Of a stretch of 11,033 nucleotides of DNA, positions 7,201-11,033 are shown one piece after another. Both the position numbers and the translations under genes were made by a program. The notes under the pieces are model-generated. The model was given only the letters and a program-made list of their open reading frames with translations. It made no database searches and had not been told where the DNA came from. The stretch is taken from the NCBI GenBank assembly GCA_018676275.1, contig JABHFC010000222.1, forward strand, positions 1-11,033, written 5' to 3'. The first letter of the stretch is position 1. Every line of letters starts with the position of its first letter. This stretch comes from Gammaproteobacteria bacterium. GTDB taxonomy: Bacteria > Pseudomonadota > Gammaproteobacteria > Eutrophobiales > Eutrophobiaceae.

Positions 7201-7213
7201 GTTAGAAAATTAT
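7201..7213. repeat. 13-bp intergenic repeat, copy 1 (upstream of amidohydrolase)
   Basis: GTTAGAAAATTAT occurs here, 49 bp upstream of the amidohydrolase start, and again at 8233-8245, 38 bp upstream of the dehydrogenase start, in the same orientation. On the minus strand it reads ATAATTTTCTAAC and here continues a TATAAT. It may be a shared promoter or leader element, or AT-rich coincidence. Confidence 0.3.
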
Positions 7214-7228
7214 ACAACTTGCAAATCA

Positions 7229-8194
7229 TCAATTTTTGGTGATAGACGATAACAATTCTATATTACGTATTGCCTCAATCCCTCCCACTTCAGGTTCACG
7301 ATTTTTAACGATAGCGTGAGTAAAATCATCAATTTCCCCTACATAGGGATTAGACACTTCAAACTTCAACTCTCCCTTATGGGTGATAATTGTACCGTCT
7401 CCATCGGGGCCCAATGTGTTATCACATATCCCGTACCCATCAGTCCCATAGATTTCTACACGCGCTGGTGAATCAAACTGAACCGATGAACAAAATTCAG
7501 CTGTAGCACCGGACTCAAATCGCATTGATACGATGGCAGTTTCATCGTGCGGACCATTCCATATTGATCGCGTGATTGTACTTTTAATCTCTTCCACTTC
7601 CCCACAAGATGGCAACAACATCCAGCGGATCAAATCAAGATTGTGAGTGCCGGTACTGCCCAGACTCCACCATCGCCCAACATTATCTGATGCTCTCCAA
7701 TTATGATCATTATCTAAACCAAACGACCAATGCACTCGCATATGCCTGATCGTTCCGAGGCCACCGCTGCTGATTAACTCCGCCAGTTTTCTGTGCCCAG
7801 AATGCCATCTTAGGTGGTAGGCTATCGCCATTACGACATTTGCTGTGTTACTTGCATTTACCATTGCTTTGGCATCGTCCACACTGGTTGCAATGGGTTT
7901 TTCACATATAATATGCTTACCTGCCTGTGCCGCCGCTATAACCTGCGTTGCATGCAGGCCATCCGGTGATGCGACATATACAGCATCGAGTTCCGGATCG
8001 GATAAGAGAGCATCCAGTGACTCATACGCGGCCTGTGTTGACGCAGCACCATGACGTGTTGCGAGATCCAGTGCTTTGCTTCGATCGCGACTTAAAACTG
8101 ACCATAATTGAGCATGCCTTGTGAGTTTCAACGCCGGCGCAATCAGTTCGTCTGCGGCCAGGCCTGTCCCCAACAAAGCAATATTTATTTTCAT
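7229..8194 (-). CDS. Gfo/Idh/MocA-family NAD(P)-dependent oxidoreductase (321 aa)
   Basis: The N-terminus is a Rossmann nucleotide-binding fold: INIALLGTGLAADELIAPAL, with G9 and G11. The family's catalytic/cofactor motif EKP is at 98-100 (ICEKPIATS), and H184 in GSTGTHNLDLIRW matches the conserved C-terminal-domain histidine. The family oxidises or reduces sugars, inositols and related hydroxy compounds, and some members act on imines or amino-acid derivatives; substrate cannot be read here. The ATG at 8194 lacks a visible Shine-Dalgarno but starts the fold directly, so it is well supported; the stop is TGA. It lies between the MFS transporter (63 bp) and the amidohydrolase (77 bp), consistent with one transcription unit. 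Cytoplasmic. It probably acts on an intermediate of the compound handled by the cluster. Confidence 0.88.
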   Translation of the reverse strand: MKINIALLGTGLAADELIAPALKLTRHAQLWSVLSRDRSKALDLATRHGAASTQAAYESLDALLSDPELDAVYVASPDGLHATQVIAAAQAGKHIICEKPIATSVDDAKAMVNASNTANVVMAIAYHLRWHSGHRKLAELISSGGLGTIRHMRVHWSFGLDNDHNWRASDNVGRWWSLGSTGTHNLDLIRWMLLPSCGEVEEIKSTITRSIWNGPHDETAIVSMRFESGATAEFCSSVQFDSPARVEIYGTDGYGICDNTLGPDGDGTIITHKGELKFEVSNPYVGEIDDFTHAIVKNREPEVGGIEAIRNIELLSSITKN

Positions 8195-8232
8195 AATTAG
8201 ATAGAGAGATTAATATTTTCGCAATGGTAAAC

Positions 8233-8245
8233 GTTAGAAAATTAT
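8233..8245. repeat. 13-bp intergenic repeat, copy 2 (upstream of dehydrogenase)
   Basis: This is an exact second copy of GTTAGAAAATTAT (first copy 7201-7213), in the same orientation and at a similar distance from the next gene start. No further copy was seen in the other gaps of the block. Confidence 0.3.
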
Positions 8246-8257
8246 TTTAATAAAAAC

Positions 8258-9451
8258 TTACGCCACTCCAGCATTGTCGTTTTTCATTTTTGAATCAATA
8301 TACCAACCAACTAGTAATGCAAATACCAAATTTAATACTACTATCCAGAGCATAACCTGGACAATGCTTGCATCACCGCCCTTTTCGATTATATAACCAG
8401 CCAATCCCGGGCCAACAGCATAAGCGGCCAAAACGAAACCGCCTGTTGCCGATACGACTCTCCCTTTGTCATCTAACACTGCTGCCATTGACATAAGCAA
8501 GGTCCAAGTAAAATAGAATATCGGTGACCAAAATAAGATTAGTCCATTGAATAGATTAACATTCTCTGTATGAAATAAACCAATCGTAATAAAACCAGAG
8601 AATAGTACGCCCATAAAAATTGATTTCTTGTATCCGAAATTAGCAGCCGCACGACCAGCCGCCATTGAAGCCACCATTGCCATCAAAGCGCCAACACCCA
8701 ATATGGCACCAATAGTCTCTGGGCTTACGCCCAATTTCATTGAGCCAATGCGTTCTATGTATGTCATCGTAAACGCCTCACGAATATTGTAGATAAACGT
8801 GGCCACTAGCATTGTTATACAAATAAATAAATATAATTTGTTTGTTAAAAAAGTGTGTACTGATAAGGTGTCAACATGATCCGCTGTTAGGCTCATCCGT
8901 TGAGGTAATCTAACAAGTGGTATTAGAGCTAAGATACTCAATGCTGTGAGTGCTATATAAAGACCTCGAACTCCCCAGGCTGATGAAATATGAGGGGATA
9001 CGACCAGACTAATAAGAGAATATACAGCTAGCAAAACCATTTTTTTCGCATATAACTTCTCCGGCTGTTTGACACCTGCGACCGTGGCATTTCCCGCTGC
9101 CAAAGCCATCCCACATCCCATTCCTACAAGCCCCCGATATGTTGCCAGTACGTTAAACTGGCTGAGCGTCACCGGATCTGATACTGCGCTCAGTAAATTG
9201 CCAATAATAACCAAACATGCTCCACATAATGCTAGGGTACGTCGAGGAATAATCCCCATAAATGGTGATAGTCCAATCGCAAATAAAGCCAGAGTTGAGT
9301 ATTCAATGGAAATAATCCAACCTGCTTCGACCAGCGACATATCAAGCGTCACCACCATCGCACCCACCAGAAATGGGATGATTGGGAAGGATTGTTGCCC
9401 AATTAAATCTACGGACGCCCATACAGGCAATAACAGCGCTTTATTTGACAA
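8258..9451 (-). CDS. MFS transporter, about 12 membrane segments (397 aa)
   Basis: The protein is almost entirely hydrophobic segments separated by short loops, with the length and about twelve-helix layout of a Major Facilitator Superfamily secondary transporter of the inner membrane. A motif-A-like loop after the second helix is weak (GLSPFMGIIPRRTLALCG). The longer central loop (RLPQRMSLTADHVDTLSVHT, around residues 180-200) divides the two six-helix halves. The start is TTG at 9451: a strong GAGGA lies about eight bases upstream, and the frame upstream closes with a stop before any ATG. Position within the catabolic block makes uptake of the pathway substrate the likeliest role; efflux cannot be excluded. 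Followed 63 bp later by the dehydrogenase gene. Confidence 0.85.
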   Translation of the reverse strand: MSNKALLLPVWASVDLIGQQSFPIIPFLVGAMVVTLDMSLVEAGWIISIEYSTLALFAIGLSPFMGIIPRRTLALCGACLVIIGNLLSAVSDPVTLSQFNVLATYRGLVGMGCGMALAAGNATVAGVKQPEKLYAKKMVLLAVYSLISLVVSPHISSAWGVRGLYIALTALSILALIPLVRLPQRMSLTADHVDTLSVHTFLTNKLYLFICITMLVATFIYNIREAFTMTYIERIGSMKLGVSPETIGAILGVGALMAMVASMAAGRAAANFGYKKSIFMGVLFSGFITIGLFHTENVNLFNGLILFWSPIFYFTWTLLMSMAAVLDDKGRVVSATGGFVLAAYAVGPGLAGYIIEKGGDASIVQVMLWIVVLNLVFALLVGWYIDSKMKNDNAGVA

Positions 9452-9553
9452 TGACTTTTCCTCAGATAGAACTCATGTGATTGGCAAAATGGGAATACAT
9501 AGCCTCATCTTTATCATCAATCCACTTAAGAAAATGACAAACATCTACATCTG

Positions 9554-10138
9554 CTACTTGTAGACATCTAATACATTGCCCTTTACATGGAGCTTGGACT
9601 CCAGGGGAACAGCTTGCACAATTGACTGTAGGGCGAGACAAGCTTCAATACATTCCCGATATAATTTTTGTAGTACTTCATCGGATTCTTCACTCTCTAA
9701 CAGCAAATGGACTTCAATACCTGACGTGCCACCACCGAGTCCTTCCTCAGCCACAACCTTGGTATCAGTAACAGTACAGTGAAACTGTTGTCGCATCTCA
9801 AGTTTTGCAGAATCGAGCTTTATGCCATTACTCTCCGAATACTCGGCCACATGACTGAGGAGACAAAACGCAATCCCTGCTGAAAAATAATTTAACGGAC
9901 ATGGCGCTTCGTCGTCACCCCGCAAGGCAGTCCCTTCATCGCTATGCATAATAAAATTACCCCAGGTAGGAAGATTGGGTTTTACGCTAGCGCGTTTTTT
10001 TTGTTTTTCAAGGTTTTCGGCCGTGACATTCACCTCAAAATGCATCTTCTCTCCGGCTCTAGGTGGCTTGAACTTGGTAATCTCGTAGGCGGTCACTTCA
10101 GGATTATCCTGACCAAGTTTATATACAATATTATTCAT
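9554..10138 (-). CDS. OsmC-family protein (194 aa)
   Basis: The fold is recognisable from DEAPCPLNYFSAGIAFCLLSHVAEYSESNGI, the OsmC central helix with its first conserved cysteine (C92), and the C-terminal helix YRECIEACLALQSIV carrying the second (C167). OsmC/Ohr proteins are cytoplasmic thiol peroxidases reducing organic hydroperoxides; more distant members are of unknown function. Extra cysteines at 80 and 163 sit near the conserved pair. At 194 residues it is longer than classical OsmC (about 140), with an N-terminal extension of roughly 50 residues. The ATG at 10138 has AGAGGA upstream, a good start. It lies 42 bp after the hydantoinase-type gene and 102 bp before the transporter, so it is probably co-transcribed. 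It may protect the oxygenase step or have a pathway-specific thiol role; both are inference. Confidence 0.82.
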   Translation of the reverse strand: MNNIVYKLGQDNPEVTAYEITKFKPPRAGEKMHFEVNVTAENLEKQKKRASVKPNLPTWGNFIMHSDEGTALRGDDEAPCPLNYFSAGIAFCLLSHVAEYSESNGIKLDSAKLEMRQQFHCTVTDTKVVAEEGLGGGTSGIEVHLLLESEESDEVLQKLYRECIEACLALQSIVQAVPLESKLHVKGNVLDVYK

Positions 10139-10180
10139 GAATTAATTTTCCTCTGCTTGCAATTTACTTATATTTTAAAA

Positions 10181-11033
10181 TTAACCTGTGTTTGCACGCA
10201 GATTTGTCGTTGCTTTAACGTCGATTGTCCAAGCTGTTGGATCAATACTCACGCCATAGACATTTTTTGCCTGTTCCATTGAGACGTAACCATTACGAAC
10301 GTCATCAAGCACCTGTTTAGGGTCTCGTTCAAAGGGATTGCCATATCCTCCGGCTCCGGGGATTTGCATAATTAATGTTTTATCCTGGGAAATCTGGTAT
10401 TTACCTTTTGGCTCAAAAGGCGTGCCGTCATCCAGATAGGAATCACCACCAGCACCTGATAATCCACCATTTATACCCTGTGGAGGATTATCAATCCGGT
10501 CAAACATAGAGGTAAAATACCATGGCGCGTTGGACCGAATACCCAGATGAACCTCCTGGCCCAATCCACCACGATATTTGCCAGGCCCACCTGAATCCGG
10601 TCTGAGTTCTTTCCGTTTAAAAATCAAAGGCGATAAACTTTCCACGATCTCAACAGGTGTGCCTTTTGTGCCAGAAGGAAAGGTTACTGCAGATAGACCA
10701 TCCTTGTGTTTTCTAGCTCCCATGCCACCGGCCATCATTGATACCAGCATAAATTTTTTTCCATCAGGCCATTCACCACCAGCCTGTATGTTCCACACGG
10801 TATTGGCGCCTTCTGCGATGGCTTGGTCAGGTAGTATCTCCTTTAAACTAAGTGATACACACTCAGAAGCAAAGTGTCCCATCATATGTTTGGCCGCAAC
10901 AGGAGCATCCAATGAACAATTAAGTAAACAATTTTCAGGAGCTATTACCGTTACAGGATGAAAGCTCCCCTCATTGTTTGGAACGTCTGGACAACTGATA
11001 ATCTTATGACCTGCCCCCAATAACGAGACCAAT
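10181..11033 (-). CDS. hyuB: Hydantoinase B / 5-oxoprolinase-type subunit, C-terminal part (5' end beyond right edge)
   Basis: The reading frame is open to the right edge and ends at TAA (10183..10181), giving about 284 residues, roughly the C-terminal half of a protein usually 500-600 aa long. Family landmarks are VPNNEGSFHPVTVIAPENCL, ELRPDSGGPGKYRGGLGQEV, GGLSGAGGDS and the glycine-rich tail GAGGYGNPFERDPKQVLDDV followed by MEQAKNVYGV. HyuB works with HyuA as an ATP-dependent enzyme opening cyclic amides such as (N-methyl)hydantoins or 5-oxoproline; acetone-carboxylase beta-like subunits are more distant relatives. The partner gene hyuA would be expected upstream, outside the window. Apparent start codons near the edge are internal to the protein. 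The co-directional amidohydrolase further on supports a hydantoinase/carbamoylase pair. Confidence 0.9.
   Translation of the reverse strand, partial: LVSLLGAGHKIISCPDVPNNEGSFHPVTVIAPENCLLNCSLDAPVAAKHMMGHFASECVSLSLKEILPDQAIAEGANTVWNIQAGGEWPDGKKFMLVSMMAGGMGARKHKDGLSAVTFPSGTKGTPVEIVESLSPLIFKRKELRPDSGGPGKYRGGLGQEVHLGIRSNAPWYFTSMFDRIDNPPQGINGGLSGAGGDSYLDDGTPFEPKGKYQISQDKTLIMQIPGAGGYGNPFERDPKQVLDDVRNGYVSMEQAKNVYGVSIDPTAWTIDVKATTNLRANTG

Noticed and set aside
9452..9553. 24-codon minus-strand frame between the OsmC and MFS genes
   Set aside because: No ribosome site and no recognisable features; it ends just before the MFS ribosome site and looks like ordinary spacer.

Overview
The window looks like a piece of a proteobacterial chromosome, most likely a gammaproteobacterium. 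This rests on gene types and style only (a FdxA-like ferredoxin, a NimR-like AraC regulator, Shine-Dalgarno starts, ATG/TTG starts); no rRNA, tRNA or housekeeping marker fixes the taxon. Nearly everything reads on the minus strand, so transcription runs right to left; the one confident plus-strand gene is an AraC regulator.

Left part (1-3411), moderate GC: the first 19 codons of a FdxA-like ferredoxin run off the left edge. Upstream of it is a complete cytoplasmic molybdopterin oxidoreductase of the DMSO-reductase superfamily (717 aa). Divergent from that is an AraC regulator, the natural candidate to control the molybdoenzyme. An AT-rich gap (3412-3764) follows with no convincing gene. It holds a degraded-looking tRNA 3'-end-like sequence with a T-tract, and a 16-bp direct repeat that may be an insertion-sequence end remnant.

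Right part (3765-11033), more AT-rich near the gap: a co-directional block that reads like a catabolic operon entering from the right edge. In transcription order it is: hydantoinase B / oxoprolinase-type subunit (C-terminal half only), OsmC-family protein, MFS transporter (TTG start), Gfo/Idh/MocA dehydrogenase, M20-type N-carbamoyl-amino-acid / allantoate amidohydrolase, Rieske oxygenase of the VanA / dicamba-demethylase type, and its flavin/[2Fe-2S] reductase (VanB type). The reductase is broken twice: a 1-base frameshift near codon 27, and a TGA replacing a glycine of the GGIGITP nucleotide-binding motif. Before the Rieske gene lie a perfect 25-bp palindrome and a consensus -10 box, so the oxygenase/reductase pair probably has its own regulated promoter.

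Inferred logic: import of a small N-containing compound (MFS), oxidative demethylation or hydroxylation (Rieske plus reductase), ATP-dependent opening of a cyclic amide (HyuAB type), hydrolysis of the resulting N-carbamoyl group (M20 hydrolase), with the NAD(P)-dependent dehydrogenase acting on an intermediate. The substrate cannot be read from the sequence, and I do not recognise the combination as a named pathway.
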